Below, piece after piece: positions 36,095 to 45,068 of a stretch of DNA of 64,000 nucleotides (the first letter of the stretch is position 1; every line of letters begins with the position of its first letter). The stretch is from assembly GCF_001613065.1 (NCBI RefSeq), contig NZ_BDBQ01000029.1, forward strand, positions 124,001 through 188,000, written 5' to 3'. This stretch comes from Nocardia miyunensis NBRC 108239. Its GTDB lineage: Bacteria > Actinomycetota > Actinomycetes > Mycobacteriales > Mycobacteriaceae. The notes below the pieces were generated by a model. It was not told where the DNA came from. It did not search any database and saw only the letters and a program-made list of their open reading frames with translations. The translations under genes and the position numbers were made by a program.

Positions 36095-36745
36095 CTGGAC
36101 ACCCTGTGGACGTACATCGTCGATCACCGCACCCAACTGCTGACGGATTCTTATCTGCACGTTTCCGCGGTGGTGCAGTCGGTGGTGATCGCGACCGTGG
36201 CGGCGGTGCTGGTCGGCATCGTCGTGCATCGCAGTCCCTGGGGTTCGGCACTGGCCACCGCGGCGGCCAGCATCATCCTGACCGTCCCCTCGTTCGCCCT
36301 GCTCGGCCTGCTCATCCCGGTGCTCGGCCTGGGCGTGCGACCCACCGTCACCGCACTGGTGCTGTACGCGCTGCTGCCGATCCTGCGCAATACGATCGTC
36401 GGGCTCGCGGGCGTCGATCCGGCCGTATCCGACGCCGCCCGCGGTGTGGGCATGAACCGGCTGCGCGTGCTGGCCGGCATCGAACTGCCGCTGGCCTGGC
36501 CCGCGATCCTGGCGGGCATGCGGGTCAGCGCCATGATGTCGATGGGCATCCTGGCCATGGCCGCCTATGCGAAGGGCCCCGGCCTGGGCAACATCATCTT
36601 CTCCGGCCTCGCTCGCCTCGGCAGCCTGACCGCGGTACCGATGGCACTGAGCGGCACGCTGCTGATCATCGTGCTCGCGCTGCTGCTGGACGCCGTACTC
36701 GCCCTCATCGGCCGCCTCACCACCCCCAGGGGAATCCGTGACTGA
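36095..36745 (+). CDS. Osmoprotectant ABC transporter permease (ProW/OpuCB-like)
   Basis: A permease of about 216 residues with five to six helices and the binding-protein-dependent transport EAA-type loop (DAARGVGMNRLRVLAGIELPLAWPA). LDTLWTYIVDHRTQLL is the usual N-terminus of OpuCB/ProW homologues. No ATG, GTG or TTG lies there. A CTG at 36095 with AAGGA 6 bases before it is the best fit; a GTG at 35930 would add 55 residues unlike the family. Its stop overlaps the ATPase start by 8 bases. First gene of a four-gene glycine-betaine/choline-type import operon. Confidence 0.75.
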   Translation: MDTLWTYIVDHRTQLLTDSYLHVSAVVQSVVIATVAAVLVGIVVHRSPWGSALATAAASIILTVPSFALLGLLIPVLGLGVRPTVTALVLYALLPILRNTIVGLAGVDPAVSDAARGVGMNRLRVLAGIELPLAWPAILAGMRVSAMMSMGILAMAAYAKGPGLGNIIFSGLARLGSLTAVPMALSGTLLIIVLALLLDAVLALIGRLTTPRGIRD

Positions 36746-38423
36746 AACCGCAACCGCCGGATCCGATACCGCCGAACAGCGGCACGGCGCCGAGATCGTG
36801 CTCGACTCGGTGACCAAACGCTATCCGGGACAACGGGATCCGGCCGTCGAGGAATTCTCCATCACCATTCCGGCCGGGGAGATCGTGGTCTTCGTCGGCC
36901 CGTCGGGCTGCGGTAAGACCACCACCATGCGGATGATCAACCGCCTGATCGAGCCGACCTCGGGCACCATCACCATCGACGGCCGGGATGTCGCGGGCAT
37001 CAACGCGGACCAGCTGCGCCGCAGCATCGGCTATTCGATCCAGCAGGCCGGACTGTTCCCGCACCTGACCGTCGCCCGCAACATCGCGACGGTGCCGGGA
37101 CTACTCGGCTGGGATCGCAAACGGATCAACGCCCGCGTCGACGAGATGCTCGAACTCGTCGGGCTCGACCCCGGCACCTTCCGCCGCCGCTATCCGCGTC
37201 AGCTCTCGGGCGGTCAGCAGCAGCGCGTCGGCGTCGCCCGAGCGCTGGCCGCCGATCCGCCGGTCCTGCTGATGGACGAGCCGTTCGGCGCGGTCGATCC
37301 GATCACCCGGGGCCTGCTGCAGGACGAGCTCCTGAGCCTGCAGGCGGATCTGCACAAGACCATCGTCTTCGTCACCCACGACTTCAACGAGGCGGTCAAG
37401 CTGGGCGACCGAATCGCCGTGCTGGGCGACCGATCCCGCATCCTGCAGTACGACACCCCGGCCGCGATCCTGGCCGAACCGGCCGACGACACCGTCGCCG
37501 GATTCGTCGGCGCGGACGCCGGGCTGAAACAGCTCACCCTCACCCGCGTCGCCGACGTCGACCTCGGCCAATGCCCCACCGCGATCGAGTCGGACACCCC
37601 GGACGCCCTGCGCGCCGCCCTGGCCGAACGCGAATGGAAGTGGGGCCTGATCCTCGACGCCCAGCGCCGCCCGCTGCGCTGGGTCTCGGCCGATCAGCTC
37701 GCGCACGCCTCCGCTCTACGCGAAGCGGGCCAGTTGGTCGCCGGAACGGTTTCCCTGCGCGCCTCACTCCAGGAAGCCCTGGAAACCCTCCTCGCCGACA
37801 GCACCGCGCACGCCGTTGTCACCGGCCGGCGCGGTGAGTACGCCGGTCTCATCGCCATCGACACACTGGTCACCCACCTGTCCGCCATTCGTGACGAACA
37901 CTCCAGTGCCGCAACGGGTTCGAATACCGATACCACCGCGAACACTGAAACCAGCAGCGCGAGTCCAGACGTCGCCGAGACCCCCGATACGAGCGATCCC
38001 GACACCGTCGCGACCGGCAAAGCGAGTGCGCAGGCCAGCGAAAACTCCAGCGCGAGTTCGGAACCCACCGCCCCGGAGAGCCAGGACGCGGCAGTAGGAG
38101 CCGAGGCGAGTACCGCCGCATCGAACGACGCCGGACCGGAAGACACCGATGCGACGACGACAACCGCCTCCACAGGAGCGGCTGGCGCCGATGCCGAGCC
38201 CGGCGGTGCGAGTACGAATATCACCGAGACAGCCGATGCGGGCAATGCCGGTACCGTCGATGCGGGCGCAGGGTCCACCGAAACATCAGGCGCGCGTGTG
38301 GAACCCGCTGGCGACGCGGAAGCCACCGGGACGAGCGATGCGTCCGCGAGTACCTCCGACGCGGTCCCGGACTCGGGTGCATCCCCTTCGGACCAGCCGG
38401 GTACCGGTGAGGCGAAGCCATGA
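36738..38423 (+). CDS. Osmoprotectant ABC transporter ATPase with long disordered tail
   Basis: A 561-residue ATPase of the ProV/OpuCA type. Walker A GPSGCGKTT (54-62), LSGGQQQR (156-163), Walker B LLMDEP (177-182) and the switch His in FVTHD are intact. Residues about 270-385 are a CBS-like regulatory region (SADQLAHASALREAG, then TGRRGEYAGLIAIDTL). Residues 389-561 are a tail of almost only Ala, Ser, Thr, Asp, Glu, Gly and Pro, which OpuCA homologues normally lack. The GTG at 36738 overlaps the permease. Energises the transporter from the cytoplasm; CBS regions in the family sense ionic strength or nucleotides. Confidence 0.85.
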   Translation: MTETATAGSDTAEQRHGAEIVLDSVTKRYPGQRDPAVEEFSITIPAGEIVVFVGPSGCGKTTTMRMINRLIEPTSGTITIDGRDVAGINADQLRRSIGYSIQQAGLFPHLTVARNIATVPGLLGWDRKRINARVDEMLELVGLDPGTFRRRYPRQLSGGQQQRVGVARALAADPPVLLMDEPFGAVDPITRGLLQDELLSLQADLHKTIVFVTHDFNEAVKLGDRIAVLGDRSRILQYDTPAAILAEPADDTVAGFVGADAGLKQLTLTRVADVDLGQCPTAIESDTPDALRAALAEREWKWGLILDAQRRPLRWVSADQLAHASALREAGQLVAGTVSLRASLQEALETLLADSTAHAVVTGRRGEYAGLIAIDTLVTHLSAIRDEHSSAATGSNTDTTANTETSSASPDVAETPDTSDPDTVATGKASAQASENSSASSEPTAPESQDAAVGAEASTAASNDAGPEDTDATTTTASTGAAGADAEPGGASTNITETADAGNAGTVDAGAGSTETSGARVEPAGDAEATGTSDASASTSDAVPDSGASPSDQPGTGEAKP

Positions 38424-38469
38424 GCATTCGGTACCGCGCGCCGCGGCCCGACGTCGGCGGGGAACGCGT

Positions 38470-39228
38470 ATGAGCCCGGTCGATCGGCGTACCGAGCATC
38501 GAGCCGAGCTGATCCGGCTGGCCGCGCAGCCGCTGCTGGCGATCGTGCTGGCCGTCGGGGTGCTGTTCTGGGCGTTCCATCGCACGCTCACCACGACTCA
38601 GCAGGCCAGTATCACCGGGGCGAATATCGCCACCGTGGTGCGGCAGCACGTGTTGATCACCGTCACCGTGGTGGCGATCGTCGTGGTGATCGCGGTGCCG
38701 CTGGGCACATTGCTGACCAGACCCGGATATCGCAGGCTCGCACCGATTTTCGTCGGTATCTCCAATGTCGGCGCGGCGGCTCCGGCCATCGGCTTGATCG
38801 TGCTGTACTACCTGCTGACCCAGAAGACGGGCTTCTGGGTCGGGGTCGCGCCCATCGCCTTCTATTCGCTGCTTCCGGTGCTGCGCAACACGATTCTGGG
38901 CTATCAGCAGGTCGATCCGACCCTGGTCGACGCCGGGCGCGGCCAAGGTATGTCGTCGGCAACGGTGTTGCGCCGCATCGAATTTCCGCTCGCCGTGCCG
39001 TACATCCTGGCGGGCCTGCGGACCTCGCTGGTGCTGGCGGTGGGCACGGCGACGCTGTCCTTCCTGGTCAGCGCGGGCGGTCTCGGCATCCTGATCGACA
39101 CCGGATACAAGCTGCGCGACAACGTGACGCTATGGGTGGGCGCACTGCTCGTGGTCGCGTTGGCGCTGCTGGTCGACTGGCTCGGCGCACTCGCCGAACA
39201 ATTCCTCGGACCTCGGGGGCTGCGGTGA
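38470..39228 (+). CDS. Osmoprotectant ABC transporter permease (second)
   Basis: A 252-residue permease with about six helices (PLLAIVLAVGVLFWAF; VTVVAIVVVIAVPLG; GAAAPAIGLIVLYYLL) and the loop DAGRGQGMSSATVLRRIEFP that contacts the ATPase. It is paired with the first permease to form a heterodimeric channel. The ATPase gene ends 47 bases before it; a 17-codon frame starting at 38420 spans the gap with ATGA overlaps at both ends. The stop overlaps the lipoprotein start (GTGA). Confidence 0.82.
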   Translation: MSPVDRRTEHRAELIRLAAQPLLAIVLAVGVLFWAFHRTLTTTQQASITGANIATVVRQHVLITVTVVAIVVVIAVPLGTLLTRPGYRRLAPIFVGISNVGAAAPAIGLIVLYYLLTQKTGFWVGVAPIAFYSLLPVLRNTILGYQQVDPTLVDAGRGQGMSSATVLRRIEFPLAVPYILAGLRTSLVLAVGTATLSFLVSAGGLGILIDTGYKLRDNVTLWVGALLVVALALLVDWLGALAEQFLGPRGLR

Positions 39229-40199
39229 AACGTGCACTGCTGGCGGCATTTTCGGCCGCGCTGTGCCTGCTTCCGATATCCGGATGCGGGCTCGAATCCG
39301 GCGGTTCGGTGCCGCTGGAGGTCGGACCGGGCAGCATCACTCCCGTGCCGGAGTTGAAGGGCGTGCAGATCACGGTGGGATCCAAGGACTTCACCGAGCA
39401 GCTCGTCCTCGGCTACATCCTCGAATTCGCCCTGACCGCCGCCGGAGCGCAGGTGCGCGACCTGACCGACATCACCGGATCCAACAGTTTGCGCGACGCC
39501 CAGTTGCACGGCCAGGTCGACATCGCCTACGACTACACCGGCACCGGCTGGATCAACTATCTGGGCAATCAGGGCCCGATTCCCGACTCCGCCAAGCAAT
39601 TTCAGGCAGTGCGCGATGAGGATCTGGCGAAGAACGGCATGGTGTGGGCGGATCTCGCGCCGATGAACAACACCTACGCCATGGTCATCAACGCCGCGGG
39701 TGCGGACAAGACCGGCGCGAAGACGTTGTCGGACTACGCGCGCCTGATCAACACCGATTCGAGTATCGGCCCGACCTGCCTCGGCACCGAATTCAGTGTG
39801 CGCCCAGATGGTTTCCCCGGTATGGCCGCGAAGTACGGCATCGATGTCGGCAAGGTGCACAAGCAGCTCATGCAGGACGCGCTGGTCTATCCCGCGACCG
39901 CGAACAACACCTGCGAGTTCGGCTCGGTGGACACCACCGACGGCCGGATCAAGGCGTTGAACCTGCATCTGCTCGACGACGATCTCGGTTTCTTCCCGAA
40001 ATACAATGCGGCACTGGTGATGCGGAAATCCTTCGCCGACGCGCATCCGCAGGTGGCGAAGGTGCTCGCGCCGATCTCCCGGCTGCTGACCAACGAGACC
40101 ATCACCGAACTGAACGGCCAGGTCGACCTGCACGGCCGGGAACCTGCCGTGGTCGCCCGGGACTGGATGGTCTCGCAGGGGTTCGTCACGGCCCGATGA
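39225..40199 (+). CDS. Osmoprotectant-binding lipoprotein (ProX/OpuCC-like)
   Basis: A 324-residue lipoprotein with lipobox ISGC (18-21). The mature protein is an OpuAC-type binding protein: ITVGSKDFTEQLVLGYI, the segment DIAYDYTGTGWINYLG and NTCEFGSVDTTDGRIKALN. The aromatic residues in the YDYTGTGW loop are those that cage quaternary-ammonium ligands in the family, so glycine betaine, choline or carnitine are likely ligands. The GTG overlaps the permease stop. Last gene of the operon. Confidence 0.84.
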   Translation: MKRALLAAFSAALCLLPISGCGLESGGSVPLEVGPGSITPVPELKGVQITVGSKDFTEQLVLGYILEFALTAAGAQVRDLTDITGSNSLRDAQLHGQVDIAYDYTGTGWINYLGNQGPIPDSAKQFQAVRDEDLAKNGMVWADLAPMNNTYAMVINAAGADKTGAKTLSDYARLINTDSSIGPTCLGTEFSVRPDGFPGMAAKYGIDVGKVHKQLMQDALVYPATANNTCEFGSVDTTDGRIKALNLHLLDDDLGFFPKYNAALVMRKSFADAHPQVAKVLAPISRLLTNETITELNGQVDLHGREPAVVARDWMVSQGFVTAR

Positions 40200-40215
40200 T
40201 CTCCGGCCGCGGCGA

Positions 40216-40704
40216 TCAGACGTTGAGCAGTTGCGGTCCACCGTCGAGTTCACGTCCGATGGTGGCGCGCACGGCGGGCCATTCCTCGTCGAGGATGGAG
40301 TAGAAGGCGGTGCTGCGGATCTCGCCGTCGAAGCCGCGCGAATGTGCGCGCCCGACCCCGTCGCTGGTCGCGCCCAACCGCTCGATCGCCATGCGGGAGC
40401 GCATATTTCGCACATCAGCGCGCATCGCGATGCGGCGCACCCGCCACACCTCGAAGGCGTGCGTCAGCATCAGCAGCTTGGACTCCAGGTTGATCCCGGC
40501 CCCGCGCGCCTGCGGCGACAACCAGGTATTGCCGATCTCGGCCGCGTCGGGCGTGGCCAGCAAGGGATCGCCGGACGGCCGCCCGTGCACCATCGGCCCC
40601 TGCCAGTAGTCGAAACGGGTGAATCTGGTCGATCCCAGCACCCGATCGTCCGCGGCGCAGACGATCGCGAATGCCAGCCCGGTACCCGCTGCGTGTGCGG
40701 CCAC
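40216..40704 (-). pseudogene. GNAT acetyltransferase missing its N-terminus
   Basis: The 162-residue frame has RimJ/RimL-type GNAT features: LAFAIVCAADDRVLGSTRF, NTWLSPQARGAGIN (the acetyl-CoA loop) and the NMRSRMAIERLGA helix typical of the family. Homologous sequence continues upstream of the GTG at 40704 (EAADYVAQA), where family members carry about 35 more residues. An in-frame TAA at 40735-40737 cuts it, and the WYL regulator gene ends only 10 bases beyond. The first strand and helix are therefore missing. It may be inactive, or made as a shortened protein. Confidence 0.6.
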
Positions 40705-40746
40705 GGCCTGCGCGACGTAGTCGGCGGCCTCGCATTAGCGGCGAAC

Positions 40747-41697
40747 TCACGCCCTCGAAACGGCAGCCGTGTAGCGACGCGCCAGAGTCCGGATGTGCGC
40801 GACCAGTTCGGGTGGGCCGTCGACGCGGAAATCCATCATCAACATGCTGAGATAGATCGCGATCGTCTCCAGGGTGTCCGCGCCGGTGAGCAACAGACAG
40901 GAGTTCTCGTCGATCGGCTCGACCACGCCGACGGTCGGATTGATGCGCGCGATGACCGTTCCAGCGGGCGCGAGGACGGTGACGCGGGCGTGCATTTTCC
41001 AACCGGCCGTGGCGATTTCGCGTAGCACGAAGGCGACCAGGTCGTCATCGGGCAGGGCTCGGGCGGCGAAATATCGTTCGGTCGCTTCGACATTCCGCCA
41101 CCCGGCGACGGGTAACGCACGCCAGCAATGGGTTTCGATTTCATAGCCGACCAGATACCACCGGCGCTGCCAGTTGATCAGCCGGTACGGCTCGACCTGA
41201 CGATCGTCGATCCGAAGGGTGCACCCGGCACGCACGGCCGCGGCCACGGTGGCCAGGGTCTGGGCGGGCACCGGGGCATCCGGCTCGCGCGACCCGGTCA
41301 CAGCGGGACCGATCTCGGTGGCGCTTCGTAGCGCGATCACCTTGCGCTGCAAGCGTTTCGGGAGAATTCGATCGAGTTTCGCGAGTGCCCGGCTCACATT
41401 GTCGCCGATGTCGGCGATCCCGGTGGAGCCGTCCTGCGCCAGCCCGATCGCGACGGCCACGGCGACCGCCTCGTCGTCGTCCAGCAGCAGCGGCGGCATG
41501 GTGCTGCCCTGGCCGAGTCGATAGCCGCCCACCGCACCGCGTCCGGCATGAACCGGATAGCCGAGCTCACGCAGGCGACTGATGTCCTGACGCAGGGTGC
41601 GATCGGTCACGCCGAGACGTTCGGCCAGCTCACGGCCGGTGTAACTGCGGTCCTGCAACAGTGACAGCAGCCGCAGCGCACGTGTGGTGGAGGTCAC
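40747..41697 (-). CDS. WYL-domain transcriptional regulator (DeoR-type HTH)
   Basis: A 316-residue regulator: an HTH_11 winged helix at 1-60 (TRALRLLSLLQDRSYTGREL, then RLGVTDRTLRQDISRLRELG), a WYL domain around 150-230 (RRWYLVGYEIETHCWRALPV, and RYFAARALP) and a C-terminal WCX-like region. The GTG at 41697 has GAGGAG 6 bases upstream; the longer open frame is antisense to the neighbouring gene. It diverges from a DinB-type enzyme, and the ATTAGGA repeat between them is the probable binding site. Confidence 0.85.
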   Translation of the reverse strand: MTSTTRALRLLSLLQDRSYTGRELAERLGVTDRTLRQDISRLRELGYPVHAGRGAVGGYRLGQGSTMPPLLLDDDEAVAVAVAIGLAQDGSTGIADIGDNVSRALAKLDRILPKRLQRKVIALRSATEIGPAVTGSREPDAPVPAQTLATVAAAVRAGCTLRIDDRQVEPYRLINWQRRWYLVGYEIETHCWRALPVAGWRNVEATERYFAARALPDDDLVAFVLREIATAGWKMHARVTVLAPAGTVIARINPTVGVVEPIDENSCLLLTGADTLETIAIYLSMLMMDFRVDGPPELVAHIRTLARRYTAAVSRA

Positions 41698-41724
41698 ATA
41701 GAACTCCTCATCCGGCCGTATTTC

Positions 41725-41748
41725 ATTAGGAAGAAAACCCATCCTAAT
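41725..41748. promoter_or_regulatory. Candidate operator between WYL regulator and DinB gene
   Basis: ATTAGGA-N10-TCCTAAT is a perfect 7-bp inverted repeat 28 bases upstream of the regulator start and 55 bases before the DinB gene. Its low GC stands out. Confidence 0.55.
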
Positions 41749-41802
41749 CGGGTCATAACCTGGGTTCAACACCGAGAAAGACCAGCGGAAACGGAGCGCA
41801 CG

Positions 41803-42423
41803 ATGACCAGCACCCAGCAGACCCCGACCGAATCGCTCACTCCCGTGTGGCGCGAAGTTCTCGCCACCTCGCATCGCGCCCTCGCCGACGCCGTCGCCGG
41901 AACGGATGCCGAGCACCTGAACGCCATCACGCCGTGCTCGGAATGGACTGTGGCGCAAGTGATTCAGCATGCCGCCGCCGATCAGCGCGCGTACGCCGCG
42001 GCCCTGGGCGTGGGCCCCGGGCCCGCCTACGACCCGTTCGCTCCCTCCGGCACGCTGGACGATCCGGCAGCCCTGATCGCCGCCGCCCTCGAGGAATCGT
42101 CCACCGCGTGGGCCACCGTCACCGACGAGACCGAGTCCGTCCCCACCCCGCTCCCGCACGGCGAACTGCCCACGCCGACCGCTGCGGTCATGTGCGCCCT
42201 GGACGCGGCCGTACACGCCTGGGACATCACCACCGCCACCGGTCGCCCGGCCGCCCTCACCGACGGAGACTCCATCCACTTCCTCACCGCCGCAACAGGT
42301 CTCGTGGAACCGCTGCGCCAGTGGGGCGCATTCGCCGCGATCGTCCCGGGCCGCGAGTCCGACAGCCCCGCCCACCGGCTGCTCCGCTACCTGGGCCGCA
42401 ACCCCGAATGGACCGCCGCATGA
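41803..42423 (+). CDS. DinB / maleylpyruvate-isomerase-like protein (TIGR03086)
   Basis: A 206-residue four-helix protein of the DinB-like superfamily. The metal-site histidines are in VIQHAAADQRAY (about 52-63) and ALDAAVHAWDIT (about 130-141), spaced as in the TIGR03086 subgroup. Actinobacterial members of the superfamily often use mycothiol as a cofactor in transfer or isomerase reactions, and mshB is present in this window. The actual substrate is unknown. Control by the divergent WYL protein is inferred from position and the operator. Confidence 0.75.
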   Translation: MTSTQQTPTESLTPVWREVLATSHRALADAVAGTDAEHLNAITPCSEWTVAQVIQHAAADQRAYAAALGVGPGPAYDPFAPSGTLDDPAALIAAALEESSTAWATVTDETESVPTPLPHGELPTPTAAVMCALDAAVHAWDITTATGRPAALTDGDSIHFLTAATGLVEPLRQWGAFAAIVPGRESDSPAHRLLRYLGRNPEWTAA

Positions 42424-42469
42424 AACAGTAGGCTGAGCGCGGGGGAGTGATCCGACGAAAGGGTGACGC

Positions 42470-42802
42470 GTGTCCGGTCCGAATCTGTTCAGTGTCTACG
42501 GACGAATGACCGCGTTGCCCGGACGGCGCGAAGAGGTGATCGCGTTGATCAAGGAGTCGGCGCGCGTTGGCGGCAGCGACAGCGGTTTGCTCACGTACAG
42601 CATCAACACCGCCCTGGACGATCCCGACGCGATCTGGGTGACCGAACTGTGGACCGACAAGGAAGCGCACGACGCGACCACCCGCTCCGAGCCGGTTCAA
42701 GTAGTGACCCAGCGCTTCGTCGACCTCTTGGCCGAACCGCCGGCAGGGTACTACGGCCATGCCGTTCATGTACAAGGCCGTACATCCGACGGATCACTCT
42801 GA
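42470..42802 (+). CDS. ABM-family monooxygenase-like protein
   Basis: A 110-residue protein of the antibiotic-biosynthesis-monooxygenase fold: FSVYGRMTALPGRREEVIAL, GLLTYSINTALDDPDAIWVT and ELWTDKEAHDAT, then FVDLLAEPP. These cofactor-free dimers oxidise quinols or small aromatics, and many have no known substrate. The GTG at 42470 starts the fold directly. It follows the DinB gene by 46 bases on the same strand and may belong to the WYL-controlled unit. Confidence 0.7.
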   Translation: MSGPNLFSVYGRMTALPGRREEVIALIKESARVGGSDSGLLTYSINTALDDPDAIWVTELWTDKEAHDATTRSEPVQVVTQRFVDLLAEPPAGYYGHAVHVQGRTSDGSL

Positions 42803-43013
42803 TTCCAGGCTTTCCGATTCACCACTACCATCGGTTAATCCGTTGATACACAACATCTCTCGCGGCTTCAACAGATTCCGCATTCGGCAACGGCCGGGTA
42901 TCGCGCATGCCGGAGCCGACCGCTGGCGCCGGAGTCGTGAGCGACGCTCGGCCGCGTGTCCCATTCGAGCCGCGCGGTCGGTCCGGAGGCCGGGGTTGTG
43001 GCACGGTGAACAG

Positions 43014-43814
43014 ATGAACCGTCGTCGCTACGGCGCGACCGCGTTGTCGGCCTGCGCGGTGCTGCTGACCGCATGCGGCTCGGGTTCCGCGGGTGTTTCC
43101 CCGCAGCGCCCGTCCGCGACGCTCACACCGGTCACCAGCACGTCCACCACACCGGCTCGAGTCGGAGCGGGCCGGGTGATCGTGCTCGATCCGGGACACA
43201 ACGGCGGCAATGCCGGGCACTCGGCCGAGATCAACCGGCGGGTCGCCGACGGCCGGGGCGGCCGGAAGGCGTGCAACACCACCGGCACCGCGGCTCTGGA
43301 CGGTTATCCGGAACACGCGTTCAACTGGGATGTCGCGACGCGGGTTCGGGATGCGTTGTCCACCAAGGGATTCACCGTGATCATGACCCGGCCCGACGAC
43401 TCCGGCGTCGGGCCGTGCGTCGACGAACGCGCGGCAATCGGCAATCGCGGCAACGCGGCGGCGGTGGTCTCGATCCACGCCGACGGCGCACCGGGCGCTA
43501 ATTCGCACGGCTTCCACGTGGCCTATTCCGCCCCCGCGCTCAACCCCGCCCAGGGCGAACCGTCGATCCGCCTGGCCACGACCCTGCGTGACGGTTTCAC
43601 CGCGGCGGGCTTCACCCCCTCCACCTACGTCGGCTCCCACGGCCTCAACCCGCGCGGCGACCTGTCCGGGCTGAACCTCTCCGAACGCCCGACCGCCCTG
43701 GTCGAATGCGGGAATATGCATCACCCCGGGGATGCGGCCGTGCTCGAATCGCCCGACGGGCGGGCGCGAATCGCGACCGTGATCGTCGACGCGATCGTCA
43801 CCTACGTGAGCTGA
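43014..43814 (+). CDS. N-acetylmuramoyl-L-alanine amidase lipoprotein
   Basis: A 266-residue Amidase_3 protein that cleaves the stem peptide from peptidoglycan. Zinc ligands are His62 in DPGHNGG, Glu100 in PEHAFN and His155 in SIHADG; the catalytic Glu is in ALVECGNMHH. It has a lipobox LLTAC (17-21), so it is a lipid-anchored relative of Rv3717, which itself is secreted without an anchor. A Thr/Ser/Pro linker (SATLTPVTSTSTTPARVG) separates anchor and domain. There is no peptidoglycan-binding domain. The ATG at 43014 gives the signal sequence. Confidence 0.85.
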   Translation: MNRRRYGATALSACAVLLTACGSGSAGVSPQRPSATLTPVTSTSTTPARVGAGRVIVLDPGHNGGNAGHSAEINRRVADGRGGRKACNTTGTAALDGYPEHAFNWDVATRVRDALSTKGFTVIMTRPDDSGVGPCVDERAAIGNRGNAAAVVSIHADGAPGANSHGFHVAYSAPALNPAQGEPSIRLATTLRDGFTAAGFTPSTYVGSHGLNPRGDLSGLNLSERPTALVECGNMHHPGDAAVLESPDGRARIATVIVDAIVTYVS

Positions 43815-43973
43815 GAAACGGCCCAGCGTCGATCCGCGGAGTCTGTCAGCCGGGACACGGCGGGTGCATCCTCACCTCGCCGCAGCCGAACCACCGCCAC
43901 GATGAAACGCACCCTCACCGCGATTCGGCGCCACGATCGTCTACCTGGGGCAACAGTGAGCATGACCGCCGCG

Positions 43974-43979
43974 TAGACT
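43974..43979 (+). promoter_or_regulatory. Candidate -10 box of ychF
   Basis: TAGACT lies 9 bases before the GTG of ychF, with no Shine-Dalgarno sequence between, consistent with leaderless or near-leaderless transcription. Confidence 0.4.
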
Positions 43980-43988
43980 CTTGTTCTC

Positions 43989-45068
43989 GTGAGTCTCACC
44001 CTCGGAATCGTCGGCCTGCCCAACGTCGGAAAGTCCACGTTGTTCAACGCGCTGACCAAGAACGACGTGCTGGCCGCGAACTATCCGTTCGCCACCATCG
44101 AGCCGAACGTCGGCGTGGTGCCGCTGCCCGACCCGAGGCTCGACAAGCTCGCCGAGATCTTCTCCTCCGAGCGCATCGTCCCCGCGACGGTGTCGTTCGT
44201 CGATATCGCGGGCATCGTGAAGGGTGCGTCCGAGGGCGCCGGGCTGGGCAACAAGTTCCTGGCCAACATCCGTGAGGCCGACGCCATCTGCCAGGTGGTG
44301 CGTGTGTTCGCCGACGACGACGTGGTGCACGTCGACGGCAAGGTCGACCCGGCCTCCGATATCGAGGTGATCGAGACCGAGCTGATCCTCGCCGACCTGC
44401 AGACCTTGGAGAAGGCCGTCCCGCGCCTGGAGAAGGAAGCGAAGGTCAAGAAGGACCGCAAGCCGGTCGCCGACGCCGCCAAGGCCGCGCAGGAGGTTCT
44501 GAACGCGGGCACCACTCTCTTCGCGGCAGGCTCGAAGGTGGATACCGAACTGCTGAAAGAACTTTCGCTGCTCACCACCAAACCCTTCCTCTACGTCTTC
44601 AACGCCGACGAGTCGATCCTGACCGACGAGTCTCGCGTAGCCGAGCTGAAAGCCAGTGTCGCCCCGGCAGATTCAGTCTTCCTCGACGCCAAGGTAGAAG
44701 CCGAACTCCTCGAACTCGACGACGAATCCGCCCTCGAACTCCTGGAATCCATCGGCCAAACCGAGCCAGGCCTACACGCCCTGGCCCGCGCCGGCTTCCA
44801 CACCCTCGGCCTCCAGACCTACCTCACCGCAGGCCCGAAAGAGGCCCGCGCCTGGACAATCCACCAGGGCGACACCGCCCCCAAAGCCGCCGGCGTAATC
44901 CACACCGACTTCGAACGAGGCTTCATCAAGGCCGAAATCGTCGCCTACAACGATCTCATCGAGGCCGGTTCGATGGCCGCAGCCAAGGCCGCGGGCAAGG
45001 TGCGGATGGAGGGCAAGGACTACGTCATGTCCGACGGCGACGTCGTCGAGTTTCGCTTCAACGTGTAA
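43989..45068 (+). CDS. ychF: Redox-regulated ATPase YchF
   Basis: A 359-residue Obg-type P-loop protein (YchF/OLA1) that binds ATP in preference to GTP. G1 is GLPNVGKST (9-17) and G3 is in VDIAGIVKGASEGAGLGNKF near 66-85. The G4 position reads NADES rather than NKxD, as expected for this ATP-using family. The C-terminal TGS domain ends with GKDYVMSDGDVVEFRFNV. It is a ribosome-linked stress protein in other bacteria. Codon use shifts to C- and A-ending codons in its last third. It overlaps the convergent kinase gene by 11 bases. Confidence 0.93.
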   Translation: MSLTLGIVGLPNVGKSTLFNALTKNDVLAANYPFATIEPNVGVVPLPDPRLDKLAEIFSSERIVPATVSFVDIAGIVKGASEGAGLGNKFLANIREADAICQVVRVFADDDVVHVDGKVDPASDIEVIETELILADLQTLEKAVPRLEKEAKVKKDRKPVADAAKAAQEVLNAGTTLFAAGSKVDTELLKELSLLTTKPFLYVFNADESILTDESRVAELKASVAPADSVFLDAKVEAELLELDDESALELLESIGQTEPGLHALARAGFHTLGLQTYLTAGPKEARAWTIHQGDTAPKAAGVIHTDFERGFIKAEIVAYNDLIEAGSMAAAKAAGKVRMEGKDYVMSDGDVVEFRFNV

